Of a stretch of DNA of 64,000 bases, positions 1-10,004 are shown piece by piece. Under the pieces are notes generated by a model. The model saw nothing but the letters and a program-made list of their open reading frames with translations, was not told the DNA's origin and searched no databases. A program made the translations under genes and the position numbers. How positions within the stretch are numbered: position 1 is the first letter of the stretch; every line of letters starts with the position of its first letter. The DNA lies in the NCBI GenBank assembly GCA_015179125.1, contig WHVA01000076.1, forward strand, positions 186,001 to 250,000. Direction: 5' to 3'. The DNA comes from Gautieria morchelliformis. Its lineage: Eukaryota > Basidiomycota > Agaricomycetes > Gomphales > Gomphaceae.

Positions 1-843
1 CCAGGCCATAGGCACCGAGGGGTGCGGGCACCAAACGCCGCAGAGAATAATAGACTGCGCAGGGGTACAGGGTGCTGTGGAGCGACCTGAGAAAGTCATC
101 TGCAGCATACATACTCAATCAGCTGCCCCACAAGAAGGGCACAGAAACAGCGGCCCCATCTCCAAGCCCAGCATATATGCTGGGCAGGGTAAACTCAGAT
201 CCATTTTCTATTTGAATCCCATGACACGTCTGACTGATTACTATCTTAACAACATGTGGACAGGGGCTTTGTATACTAGGTACAGATCTCTATTCCAAGG
301 CCCAGACAATCCTAACACCATCCCCATCACCCCATGACTTTATGACTATAAATTAGTCACCCCTTAGTTACAAAGTAGTTTTTCGACCCATCCATCCAAT
401 ATCTTGAACACTAGTAGTTACTATCAATATAGTATAAATAGCTAGTACAAATGTATGAACGAAATCATCCAGAATCGATTATTCTGCCTCCTGAAATTGC
501 TGTAGTCTTGTTTGATAGCTACAGAGCTCAGATCTTGATAGTTTATTCCAAATCTTCGTTGAGAGTCTACTATCACTGTTTACTCTATACTACCTTAAAA
601 GCTAACACTTTTGATTTGACTATCCCTTGGATCGACACCACTTTTCTGTCGACATGGTCACGTGACCCTCATTCATCAGTGCTGGACGCGCCTCGAAGGG
701 CTTAGTCAGCACATAGAAGAGAGGCGAACACAGTGGTTTCAACCACTGAGCAATAGATCTCACTTGTCAAAAGGCACTAATTGATATCTTAATCTAAAAC
801 CTGATGCATAGTTACGTTCTTTCCTTCCAAGTTACGCGCATTG
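1..843. other. unassigned DNA left of the copia element
   Basis: I recognise no gene here. Short open stretches at 77-337 and 451-705 have no recognisable domain, no convincing intron structure and AT-rich composition, so I do not call them. Nothing repeat-like was identified before about 844. Confidence 0.5.
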
Positions 844-878
844 ACTGAGTTCAGAGGAAGAACAGATAATGTTCTTAT
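844..878. repeat. left half of an older LTR relic, split by the copia insertion
   Basis: This stretch resembles the internal repeat of the copia LTR (a CTGAGTTC...GGA..AACRGAT..G-type segment) but is clearly diverged. Its continuation is at 5451-5529, on the other side of the younger element. Joining the two halves at one copy of CTTAT restores an LTR-like order, so the younger copia jumped into an older related LTR. Confidence 0.6.
874..878. other. target-site duplication CTTAT, left copy
   Basis: CTTAT lies directly before the left LTR and again at 5451-5455 directly after the right LTR. A 5-bp duplication is normal for copia integrases and fixes both element ends. Confidence 0.9.
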
Positions 879-1044
879 TGTTAGTGCAGAGCCTGAGTTC
901 GAAGGAGGAACGGATGAGATTCCGATCTATAGTACACAAACATTACTACGTACCTGAGTTCGAAGGAGGAACGGATGAGATTCCCCTCCTTCAAACTCAG
1001 ATTGATTAGCTAATCGACTGCGGCACGTGACTCGATGCGCAACA
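879..1044 (-). repeat. copia LTR, 3' LTR of the minus-strand element
   Basis: 166 bp, starting TGTTAG and ending GCAACA. It contains two direct copies of a ~32-bp CCTGAGTTC...GATTCC unit followed by an inverted partial copy (CTCCTTC..ACTCAG). It aligns over its full length with 5285-5450 with about five transitions. Confidence 0.92.
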
Positions 1045-1054
1045 CACCCCCTTG
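1045..1054 (-). other. polypurine tract of the copia element
   Basis: Read on the minus strand this is an AAGGGGGTG-type purine run touching the 3' LTR, the expected primer for plus-strand DNA synthesis. Confidence 0.75.
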
Positions 1055-1071
1055 ACGCTGTCGGTTTGCCC

Positions 1072-4000
1072 TCAGAAAAGTCCCATGGCGCGACGGTGTC
1101 GCTCCACCAACTCGCGGGATAGTGCCTTGGTCAGTAAGTCCGCGGGCATGCTGCTTATGGGCTCATAATCAACTCGGATGATCTTCTGTGCAACTTTCTC
1201 TCGCAGCCAGAAATACCGAAGATCTAAGTGTTTCATCCGGCCGTGATGTTCGGGGTTCTTTGCAACCGAGAGGGTGGATTGGTTGTCGATGAAAAGGTGA
1301 GATGGCTCCTCGACTTCGTAACCGAGCTCACTCAACAAACTTCGTAACCAGACAATTTCTGTTCCTGCTAGGACCGAGGCGACAAACTCTGCCTCCGTTG
1401 TGGATAGGGTGACTATGCTCTGTATTTTGCTGGCCCAGCTGATAGCTCCAGTCCCTATCTTTGCAAGGAAGCCTGAGGTCGACCGGCCGTTATCAGGGTT
1501 CCCTCCATGGTCCGTGTCGGTCCAGGTCAGGAACGATGGGGTCTATTAACTGGGCGCGAAGGTGAGTGCCAAATCGACTGTTCCTTTCAGATAACGCAGG
1601 AGATGTTTCACAGTTGTCCAGTGAGCTGGGCCTGGATTCAAGTTGAACCGTGCAAGGCATCCGACGGCGTAGGCAATGTCGGGGCACGTTGCGATGGCAA
1701 GGTAATTCAGTGCTCCAACTGCATTCAAGTATGGTATGTCTCTCATTTCTTCTGCTTCTTCTGGGGTTGATGGACCCATGGTTGCGCTCAGTTTCAGACC
1801 CGGCGTCATGGGCGTGAAATCTGGTCGGCAATCTGACATTTGGAACCGACTGAGGATTTCTCGAATATATTGTTTCTGTGAGAGCTTCAACGTCCTCTGT
1901 GATTGATCATACTCCACTTCCATGCCTAGCAGTGACGTTTTTGGCCCCAGGTCCTTCAGCTTGAATATTTTGGCCAGTTTGCTTTTTACCCTGTCTAAGT
2001 CCTGTTTTGAGTTGGACACCAGAGTTAAGTCGTCAACGAAGACAGGTATGATGACTTTTACCCCATCGCTCGTCCAGATATATATGCTCGGATTGGATTT
2101 TAGGCGTCTGAATTCCATCCCTTCTAGTGCTGCTCCAAGCCTCTCATACCATAATCTTCCGCTTTGTTTCAGCCCATACAGCCCTCTCCTCAATTTGCAT
2201 ACCCAATCTGGTCCACCCTGATGATATCCCTCTGGTTGTGTCATGTATATCTTTGCGTCGTCATCCAGGACTCCGTTTAAGTAGGCGTTCAATATGTCAA
2301 CGGACTCTATGTGCGCTCCTTGAAGCGCTCCCTGAGCTAGTATTGTGTGCAGGGCTGCCCAACGTGCGGTAGGAGCGAATACTTCATCGTAGTCGATCCC
2401 CGGTCGCTGAGTGTATCCCTTTGCTACCACACAGCTCTTATACTTGTCTAGGGATCCGTCCGAGTGAAGTTTGATTCGGAATACCCATCGGGAGCCAATG
2501 GCTTTTTCACCAGGTGGGAGTTTTACTAGCTCCCACGTCCCATTGTCCAAGAGGGCTTGGATCTCTGCATCTGTAGAACCTTTCCATAGTGGTGCGTCTG
2601 GCCGCCGCATTGCTTCTGCGAATGTTTTGGGGACACGGTCATCCTTTATTGTTGCGTTCAGTACTAATTCAATAGTATCTGGTTCATTGTAGATGAATTC
2701 CAGAGCCTGGACAATTGAGGTGTTAGCCGTTGCACCCCCTTCAGGGTCTGGACTATCACGATCGGCTGGGGGTCGTGGTTGGATGAATGGATCATGGAGG
2801 TGCCGGTAATCAATGTGGGCAGTATTCCTGCCAGAGCAGCGGGGATGTGGGGGTGGTGGAGGTGGAGGCGGGTCGGGGTTGGCTGGTGGGTCAGGCTCAG
2901 GAAGGGCGGGGGCATTGGGTTCGGGATCTGGTTCAAGAAGGGGTGGGTGCTCGAGGTTGACCTCTGGGGGTTCAAGGTCCTGGACTGGCTGCTCGTCCGG
3001 TGGAGCTGCGACGTGGTTGGGGTTTGGGACCAAGGTAGGTATGGGTGGATCGGCAGTGTTGTCTGCGGTAGAAAGACCTGGGAATTCATGTTCGTTGAAA
3101 ATGATGTCCCTTGATATGATAATGCGTCTGGTGGTAGGGTCCATGCAGCGCCAGCCTTTATAACCATCTTCAAAGCCAAGGTATATGCATTTGCGGGATC
3201 TGGGCTGTAGTCCCTTTCTTTCATCCTTTTGAATGTGAATGTGGGCAGTGCAACCGAACGTGCGTAGCATGCTGAGGTTTGGTTTGTGGCCGAACCAGGC
3301 CTTGTATGGCATTTTGTCTGTGAGTGCAGAAGTCGGAGTGGCATTGATGATTCGAACTAGTAGCGTCAGTGCTTTGCCCCACATCGATGCTGGTAGGTGG
3401 GCTTGCTGCAGCGTTCCTTCAATGAGGGTCCGGTTTGTCCGCTCTGAGATGCCATTTTGTTGAGGCAAGCCTTTCGTAGTGTGCTCATGTACTATGCCTC
3501 GACGCTGGAAGTGCTGGTCCCACTTGTGGCCGATGTACTCCCCCCCTTTGTCATCTCTGAATCGTTTCACTCTTAAATTTGTCTGGTTCTCTACCAGTGC
3601 CTCGTAGGCTCGGTAGGCTTCAAATGCTTCGTCCTTCATTTTTAGAAGGTAAACGCATCTGTACCTTGTGCAATCGTCTGTGAATGTGATCCAGTATCGG
3701 TATCCAGACAGTGTACGGACTGGGAGAGGGCCGTGTACATCTGAAACGACGAGGTTGAGCGGGTTCAGTGCACGGTTCTCACTCTTCTTGGGAAAAGGAC
3801 TACGGTGTTGTTTCGCAGCGATGCATGGTTCACATATTGTGGGGATGGTCGCACTAGAGCTTACGCGTATGCCGTCGACCATGCCATGCTTCAGGAGCCG
3901 TTCAAGGCATTCGTGACCAATATGTGCTAGTCGCTTGTGTAAGAGTGGCCGATCCACGATAGGTGAGGAAGTGGTGAGTGCGGATTCTGGATTTGGAATG

Positions 4001-5229
4001 GTGTCTCCGATTAGAAATCCTGTCCCATTTCGTACGGCTGCATAGAAAAGTAGTCTCCCATCCCGCGTGAATGAGATACGATCCTTCACAATATTGACTG
4101 AGAAGTCGTGATGGGTGGTGAGATGAAGTACGGCGAGTAGGTTATTTTGGAGATCCGGTACGTGCAGAACTCTCGAGAACATAATATTCCGCGATGCTTG
4201 CCCATCAACCTTTGGGATAAACAAGACTTGCCCCCTTCCAGCTGAGTACACAATATCATTCGTTGCTAGACGGATGGGTATACGGTAATGTTCATAATTG
4301 CGCAGCCAGTGGCGATGCGGGGTCATGTGGCTGGTGGCTCCCGTGTCGGTGTTCCAGCATAAATCAGCGTTGCTGCTGGGCGACAGTGGGAATGATGACC
4401 GCAGACTCGCGTTTCCGGCAAATTCTCGTACGATATCACCCGATGCATCCTCAGTCACTTGGTTCGCTCCCCTTTCCCTTTTTCTTTCCTCAACCTTCCG
4501 CATGGGCTTGAGCTCTGGATGAGCGGTCCAGCATCGGTCTGGTGTGTGGCCTCGCTTCTTGCATACGGTGCACGTTTCGACAATAGTTTTCCTTCCTCTG
4601 GCCACGGAAAATGCTCCTGACAGCGTTGCACTCGTCTGACGCCTCAGGTCTTCGTTCCGAAAGGCTGTGGACACGGTGGTACGGTCGAGCGTGCCAATCA
4701 GCAGCAGGGACGAGGCAAAGGCGCCATACTCTGTTTGGTCAAGTCCTGCGATGGTTGCGTGTATTCCAATTTCATCAATGACGTTTTGCGCGGTGAGTGT
4801 GCTGGGAGCTAACTCTATGAGGTCATTCGTGGCTGAGTTTGTGCGAGAGACATAGTCTGTGAGGGACTCGCTATCTCCCTTTCGTATGCTCAGTAGCTTT
4901 TGTATTGCGTGGAAACGAGTGGTTGCGACTTGCGATCGGTGAGCCATTCGTAGCCTCTTCCACATCTCGGTGGGATCATCCATCGTTCCCTCGACGTGGA
5001 TGTATTGCGTGTGAGAAAGTGACCTCAATAGGGTGCCGGCCGCTTCTTCCCTTTTCAGCAACCATCCTTCTGTCTCTCTCGCGTCGGTAGGTCTTATTGA
5101 ATCTCCAGTGACAATCCGCCATGCGTTGATTGTCATCAGTTTGCCTTGCATTGCGATGCTCCACGTGTTGTAATTCGTGCTCGTGAGCCTTACGCTTCTC
5201 ATGCGGCCTTCGATCTCCGAGTCTGACAT
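1072..5229 (-). pseudogene. copia gag-pol polyprotein, interrupted by two stop codons
   Basis: The frame runs from an ATG at 5229 to a stop at 1072. Domain order is copia-type: Gag with a CX2CX4HX4C zinc knuckle at about residues 220-233; protease DTGATSH near 294-300; integrase with an HHCC zinc region and DD35E residues (SDVHGP, DDKGGEY, PQQNGISER); a proline-rich linker; reverse transcriptase with FVDD; and RNase H with TDTDHGG, TTEAEF and DNQS. TAA and TAG stand side by side in frame at 1548-1543, cutting RNase H off after 1227 residues; the frame then continues cleanly to 1072. As written the polyprotein lacks RNase H, so the copy is probably dead unless both stops are read through. Confidence 0.93.
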
Positions 5230-5264
5230 GATGGGTGGATTTTATATGTTCTCTTCCTTCGACT

Positions 5265-5284
5265 AGTGCGCGGGGCCCATAACC
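5265..5284 (-). other. copia primer-binding site matching an internal part of initiator tRNA-Met
   Basis: The plus strand directly left of the right LTR reads GCGCGGGGCCCATAACC, which looks like the anticodon arm of eukaryotic initiator tRNA-Met (GGGCYCAUAACC, anticodon CAU), not the 3' CCA end. Orientation is right for a tRNA half to prime into the LTR at 5285. Drosophila copia is known to prime with a tRNA-iMet half; use of that mode here is inferred. Confidence 0.75.
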
Positions 5285-5450
5285 TGTCAGCGCAGAGCCT
5301 GAGTTCGAAGGAGGAACGGATGAGATTCCGATCTATAGTACACAAACATTACTACGTACCTGAGTTCGAAGGAGGAACGGATGAGATTCCCCTCCTTCGA
5401 ACTCAGATTGATTAGCTAATCGACTGCGGCACGTGACTCGACGTGCAACA
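5285..5450 (-). repeat. copia LTR, 5' LTR of the minus-strand element
   Basis: 166 bp, starting TGTCAG and ending GCAACA, the partner of 879-1044. The promoter of the element should lie here, but I see no clear TATA box. Confidence 0.92.
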
Positions 5451-5529
5451 CTTATTAGTCCAATGCATATCTAGTACACGTACCTGAGTTTGGAGGAAAA
5501 ACAGATAAGGTTCTTCCTTCGATCTCAGA
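5451..5529. repeat. right half of the older LTR relic
   Basis: It begins with the CTTAT target duplication and continues with a diverged copy of the LTR pattern (GTACACGTACCTGAGTT..GGA..AACAGAT..GGTTCTTCCTTCGATCTCAG). It ends exactly where the Helitron terminus begins. Confidence 0.6.
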
Positions 5530-5540
5530 CTAGGTGGATA

Positions 5541-5557
5541 CCCGCGCTTCGCGCGGG
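5541..5557 (-). terminator. Helitron 3'-terminal hairpin
   Basis: CCCGCGC-TTC-GCGCGGG is a perfect 7-bp stem with a 3-nt loop, about 7 nt inside the terminal CTAG. This is the rolling-circle termination signal of Helitrons, not a transcription terminator. Confidence 0.85.
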
Positions 5558-5559
5558 GG

Positions 5560-5690
5560 TGCAAGTCAAACGCCTCAGTAAGGTCAAACGCATCAGTAAG
5601 TCTAATGCATCAGTAAGTCTAATGCATCGGTAAGTCTAACATATCAGTAAGGTCAAGTGCATTGGGGAAAATCAAAGTAATCAATTTGCA
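5560..5690. repeat. short tandem repeats in the Helitron tail
   Basis: Six to seven imperfect copies of a 15-18 bp unit of the form CATCAGTAAGTCTAATG lie between the hairpin and the helicase fragment. Confidence 0.8.
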
Positions 5691-5708
5691 TCAAGTAGAT
5701 ATCAGAAA

Positions 5709-6101
5709 TCAAGGAGCTCTAAGTAATACATCTTTATATACAATGTTGGTTGTGTTCAAACCCTGCTCAAGCAAGACCTTCACTTTGTTCCAGCTTGTTC
5801 CCCTTGAAACACCAACATACAACTGACCATGTCCAAACACTGGATATCTCAGGTCCAGCCCAACCGTACCCAAAGACTGTCCCTGAGACTTGTTGATGGT
5901 CATTGCAAATGCCACACGCACTGGAAACTGTCTCCTCTGCAGCACAAATGGTAATTCCCCCTCTGATGGTGAAATGGTGATCCTGGGGATGAAAACGACT
6001 GCGTCACGTGATGCAACGCGAGCAACAAATAACTTGCAAACAGGCATCCGCGTCGCTTGAAAGGCAGCGGTGAGTACTATTTCTCGTGGCGTCGCTTCCA
6101 A
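5709..6101 (-). pseudogene. PIF1-like helicase, C-terminal fragment
   Basis: The translated segment carries the C-terminal motifs of Helitron PIF1/Rrm3-type helicases: FIPRITISPSEGELPF, QFPVRVAFAMTINKSQGQSL and HGQLYVGVSRG. These are helicase motifs V and VI. The ATP-binding N-terminal part and the Rep domain of a full Helitron protein are absent; similarity stops near 6060. About 130 residues remain of a protein normally over 1000. The surrounding Helitron 3' end supports the assignment. Confidence 0.88.
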
Positions 6102-6544
6102 GTAGCTGGGGCAGCCGATGGGAATCCGAAGCTGAGTCAGCCCCTTGTCCGATTCGTGGAACTGTTACGTGATCTCAGCCAAACAACGCGTTGCCCTGTA
6201 TGCCTCTCCCTCCAGCCGACCAGGCAAATTTACGAGTCTACATCGCACCACATCAGTGAAGATCAATTCCGACGTGTGGCTGGGAGATCACTGGATAAGG
6301 TATGTGATACATCGAACAACGCTACAGTGACTCAAGGGTATGTCATGCGGACATAGGGAAGCGCAAGTGGGCCTCCAGGGCTTCATGTTCTAGAATTCGA
6401 ACCAGTATACAGTGATAATAACTACCCAGAAACCATCACGCAGGTTTCAGGGATCGAGCTAACGGCTCTTCATGCCGCTCATGCAAACGCGGGCAGTTCG
6501 GTTGGTTCCTAATCTAGCCGGCTCGCCGCATTGCACTGACGAGA
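6102..6544. other. unassigned DNA between Helitron and monooxygenase relic
   Basis: No family is recognisable in either strand. It may hold the decayed 5' part of the monooxygenase that follows. Confidence 0.4.
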
Positions 6545-7070
6545 ATGTCACAGGGTGGCACAATTGATCATCCCACCATACATCCTTCCCTGATGAAATA
6601 TATCGAGGACCCGGTGACGATTCTTCTCACCATCACCGAAACAATCAAGCGCGTCACACCAAATGACATTGAGACTGCTGACGGGAAGCACCGCAAGTTG
6701 GATCTTATTATCTGTGCTACAGGTGTGTGGAATCCATGCACCCGCGGGTCTCACGCCCATCTATTCCCCTTTCGAGGGTTCGACACAACATGGAAACCAC
6801 CTTATATGTTATTGGTCGTGACATCCTCAAGTTGCAAGAGGAATGGAGTGAATGCCTTCTCGCCTAATTGGGCATTGCGATTGATGGCTTTCCAAACTGG
6901 TAAGTGATTGAGCGATCTCTTCTTGGAACTCACTTCCTCTTTTCTCTTTTCTTTCCCTAGGGCCGAGTTCAGGAGTCATCACAGGGTCATTTCTCGTTAT
7001 TATAGAACGACAGAATGACTACATCACGGCTGCCATTGCGAAATGGCAACGCGAGACACAAGACAAATGA
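6545..7070 (+). pseudogene. flavin-binding monooxygenase (FMO/Baeyer-Villiger type), broken C-terminal part
   Basis: Segments read IETADGKH..LDLIICATG, then after a 54-bp GT-AG intron (about 6728-6781) FDTTWKPPY, then in another frame VIGRDILKLQEEWSE, LGIAIDGFPNW, and after a second intron (GTAAGT...CCCTAG) GPSSGV...FLVIIERQNDYI..AIAKWQRE. ATG-F-D and GPSSG blocks are typical of class B flavin monooxygenases. A frameshift near 6805 and a stop codon inside the expected AYLGIAIDG block make it a pseudogene. The N-terminal FAD/NADPH-binding half is missing. It lies beside the Helitron tail; capture by that element is possible but unproven. Confidence 0.75.
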
Positions 7071-7189
7071 AGCGAAAACAGCAGCCGTTAAAGACTTTGA
7101 TGAAAATCTCGAAGTGAGTTACCAGTGAGTTGCATAACGGTGCGCCCTGATCAATCTGTAGCATTACTTCCCTCAGGCAGGACGGTCTA

Positions 7190-7740
7190 GGTGCACGGTA
7201 CTGGGGGGCGCCGTCTGGTTGAGGCGCACAGAACCTACAGGCGGGATACGGTCCACGTGCACCGTATGGTGTCGCGGCCTATGGTGCACGTGCCCCGGAC
7301 CGACAGGCGGCCTACGGTGCAGGTCGACCGTACCAACAGGCGGCCTGCGGTGGATGTGCACCGTACTGACAAGCCGGGTACGGTGCACATGCACCGTACT
7401 GAGGGGCGGCGTATGGTGCACGTGCACCGTTGTGAGAGGCGGGATACGGTGCATGTGCACCATACCAACAGGCGGCCTACGGTGCACCGTACCGAGGGGC
7501 GGCGTATGGTGCATGTGCACCGTAGTGAGAGGCGGGATACGGTGCACGTGCACCGTACTGAGAGGCCGGATACGGTGCAGGTTCACCATAGTGGGATGCG
7601 GCCTATGGTGCACGTGCACCGTACCGAGGGGCGGCGCATGGTGCACGTGCGCCGTACTGAGGGGCGGCGTATGGTGCACGTGCACCACACTGAGGGGCTG
7701 CGTATGGTGCACGTGCACCGTACTGAGGCCGGTTCAGGTG
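7190..7740. repeat. 33-bp palindromic minisatellite, about 16 copies
   Basis: An array of a 33-bp unit centred on the palindrome GGTGCACGTGCACC, followed by a spacer like GTACTGAGGGGCGGCGTAT. Copies vary by substitutions and small deletions. Because 33 is a multiple of three and stops are rare, long frames stay open on both strands; the forward frame repeats VHVHRTEGRRM. I take this as a consequence of the repeat, not as proof of a protein. Confidence 0.9.
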
Positions 7741-7845
7741 AACCGCAGGTGGAGGCGTAGGAATGGGCGTCTGAAGTTCCGACCCGTGTATTTTACAAAC
7801 AGGTTGTACACTTATTTACAACCTGTTGTACATTATCCGCGCAAA
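7741..7845. repeat. dispersed repeat, right flank of the minisatellite (copy 1)
   Basis: GGTTCAGGTG..CC, GTGGAGGCGTAGG, GTGTATTTTACAA and ACAACCTG-type segments recur in the same order at about 10609-10712, so the two stretches are copies of one repeat. Confidence 0.75.
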
Positions 7846-8281
7846 GTTGCGGAATTCACGAACTTTGCGAGTTCGCGGCAGAGTGGGGGACCGATTTCAC
7901 CTCGATTTCACCTTCTTGAAACGCCCTGATGCGCACGAAGGAAGAGTGAGACAGTCATCACATGGCTGAAAAACAGTGGCAAACATCCACAAAGGGACGT
8001 AAAAAACAGTGTGAAATATCCACAAAGAGACACAAAGTTTCACTTGTATGCTTCTTAGAAGTGTAATCTCCAATCTCGGTAAGTCAAAGTATTCATAACA
8101 GTTCCTGAAGGTCTGATTCAAACCAGGCACAGGGACTGGAGTCAGTCTTCAGAATGCTGTATCTTCTATGCTGCCATGTCCTCAGTCATTGGCCACTCAA
8201 ATACCTCACGGACTCGAGGATTGTGGCAAGACTAATTCCTGATACTGTATAGGTCACAAGTCATACACCGAGCACCACAGA
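7846..8281. promoter_or_regulatory. upstream region of the MFS transporter gene
   Basis: No gene is visible. The region precedes the MFS start codon and should contain its promoter. It holds a pair of similar ~20-bp blocks (ACAGTG..AA.ATCCACAAAG) at about 7970-8030 whose meaning is unknown. Confidence 0.35.
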
Positions 8282-10004
8282 ATGGAGCAACATCCAGGGT
8301 CACTGCACAAGATAGTGACTCCACTCCCGAAGCTGCAGCTTTCCGTGCTCTTGTACCTGCAATTGGCCGAGCCTATAACATCTACGGTCATCCGGCCGAT
8401 CATTGTCCAGGTGTGTACCAGTGTTCAGCCATGTTTCGCGAGTAGCAGGATAACATCAATATCAAAGCTTGTGGAAGAGACTGGTATTACTGGTGGAGAT
8501 GTGTCCAAAGTAGGCTATTATGCAGGTCTCGTGGTATGCAGCGACCAGGATTTCATAGGCGCCACGCAACACTATTAAGTCTCTAATCCTACAGGAATCT
8601 ATTTTTTTTGTCATAGAGGCTCTCATGATCCTGCAATGGGGTCGACTTTCAGACCGAACTGGTCGTAGACCCATCCTGCTCACGGGTTTGTTTGGTCTGG
8701 GCATTTCTATGCTATGCTTCGGACTGTCACGCACATTCTGGTCTGTTGTCGCGAGTCGAGCACTCGCTGGTGCTCTGAACGGTAACACAGGCGTGATCAA
8801 GTGTATGTTAAGCGAGATCACAGACGATACCAACTTGGATAGGGGCCTTTCGCTGATGCCTATTGTTTGGTCCGCTGGGGCCACAATAGGGTCAGTGATG
8901 TTGCTATATCCTGCTGGGCGGGAACTGACAAGAGAACTTAGTCCATTAATCGGTGGATCACTGCAACACCCCTATGAGAGGTTTGGTGCCGTATTTCGAT
9001 CATCAACATTCTGGCAAACATACCCCTATTTTTTGCCATGTGTGACGGCTGCGGTGTACTCGACATCCGCGTTCTTTCTCGCCTTTATTCTATTGAAGGA
9101 GGTTCGTCTCCTCATTCTTTTGTAATATGTTTTACCAAGTCTCCAGGTCGTTACAGACTTGTCCTTCCCTTATCATTCGCCAGTCACAGATTCTGGGTCG
9201 CACGTCGCGATGGAGTGAAGTCGACGGAACTACACCACTGTCGGTCACCGAGTGCTCTGCACTCATCCCCACTCCTAGATTGAAAATCAAGCACGTTTCA
9301 CTGCGCGATCTCCTCACCTCACGTGTTCTGGTGGTTATCCTAAATTATGCACTCCTTGCACTAGCCGACATGGCTTTTATGGTATTGCTGCCCGTTTATC
9401 TCAGTACGCCTATCTCAAATGGCGGGCTTGGGATGTCCCCTTCTCTCATCGGTGTCTGTCTTGCTGGGTTTGGGATTGCAAATGGTGTAGTATCGATCCT
9501 CCTTTTTGTACCGATCCACAGAAGGATCGGCACAAGGGCAATCTTATGGAGGTGTGAAGCGGCCTTTATTGCCTGTTTCGCTCTGTTTCCTGTGACGAAT
9601 AAGCTGGCGAGAGACCACGATGGCTTGTGTCTGAGTGTCTGGATCGTCTTCCTAGTCCAGCTTGCATTAGCGACGCTGCCAAGTATGGCATTCAGTGAGT
9701 CCCAATAATTCTGTTATTCCTTTCCTCTTAAATTATCCACATGATAGGTGCCACGTTTATTTTCCTTACATCTTCCGTGCCCTCTCGCTCGGCACTAGGG
9801 GCCACGACTGGTCTTGCACAGACAGTGGCATCTACTATGCGTGGTCTCGGTCCTGCGGGGGCAACTTCCTTGTTCGCCCTGTCCGTTGAACGTAACCTAC
9901 TTGGAGGGACACTTGTGTATTGGGTGCTTTGCCTTGTTTCAGCGGGCGGAACGCTGGCGGCTACGAGGTTACCAGCCATGCCATGGCGTAGGCCGGGAGA
10001 ATGA
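8282..10004 (+). CDS. MFS transporter, ZIFL / YCR023C-like
   Basis: A six-exon model is in frame: 8282-8410, 8468-8533, 8595-8890, 8942-9101, 9157-9694, 9748-10004, giving 481 residues. All introns are GT-AG, 51-61 bp. The first intron (57 bp) has no stop and could be retained. The protein is strongly hydrophobic with about 12 expected membrane segments. It carries the MFS motif A (WGRLSDRTGRRP) after the second membrane segment, then GLSRTFWSVVASRALAGALNG and N..V.K..L.EITD, typical of the zinc-induced-facilitator-like fungal MFS branch. The likely role is export or uptake of a small solute across the plasma or vacuolar membrane; the substrate cannot be told. The start was chosen because the protein then begins shortly before the conserved TPLPKLQL segment. 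It is the only intact gene in the left 22 kb. Confidence 0.88.

Larger units (their letters stand above)
879..5450 (-). mobile_element. Ty1/copia LTR retrotransposon, complete but disabled
   Basis: A 4.57-kb element with 166-bp LTRs at both ends (TGT...ACA), a CTTAT target duplication, a primer-binding site next to the right LTR, a purine tract next to the left LTR, and one gag-pol frame on the minus strand. The LTRs differ at about five sites, all transitions, so the insertion is fairly recent or carries C-to-T damage. Two adjacent in-frame stop codons between reverse transcriptase and RNase H are the only coding defect I found. Confidence 0.93.
5530..6101 (-). mobile_element. Helitron 3' end with truncated PIF1-like helicase
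   Basis: On the minus strand the element ends with CTAG followed by T, and a GC-rich hairpin (7-bp stem, 5541-5557) lies just inside. That is the Helitron 3' signature (hairpin, then CTRR, insertion between A and T). A PIF1-type helicase C-terminus is encoded upstream. The other end of the Helitron was not found. Confidence 0.8.

Noticed and set aside
2664..3344. 226-codon minus-strand frame overlapping copia
   Set aside because: It is a shadow of the proline-rich linker of the copia polyprotein in another frame.
5265..5284. tRNA-Met gene fragment
   Set aside because: Only the anticodon arm is present and it stands exactly at the LTR border, so it is a primer-binding site.
7190..7740. CRISPR-like array
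   Set aside because: The repeat has no unique spacers; the whole unit is repeated in tandem, and the organism is a fungus.
7173..7760. Long open frames on both strands with His/Val/Arg repeats
   Set aside because: The 33-bp unit is a multiple of three and GC-rich, so stops are rare in every frame. I treat it as a repeat, not as a protein gene.
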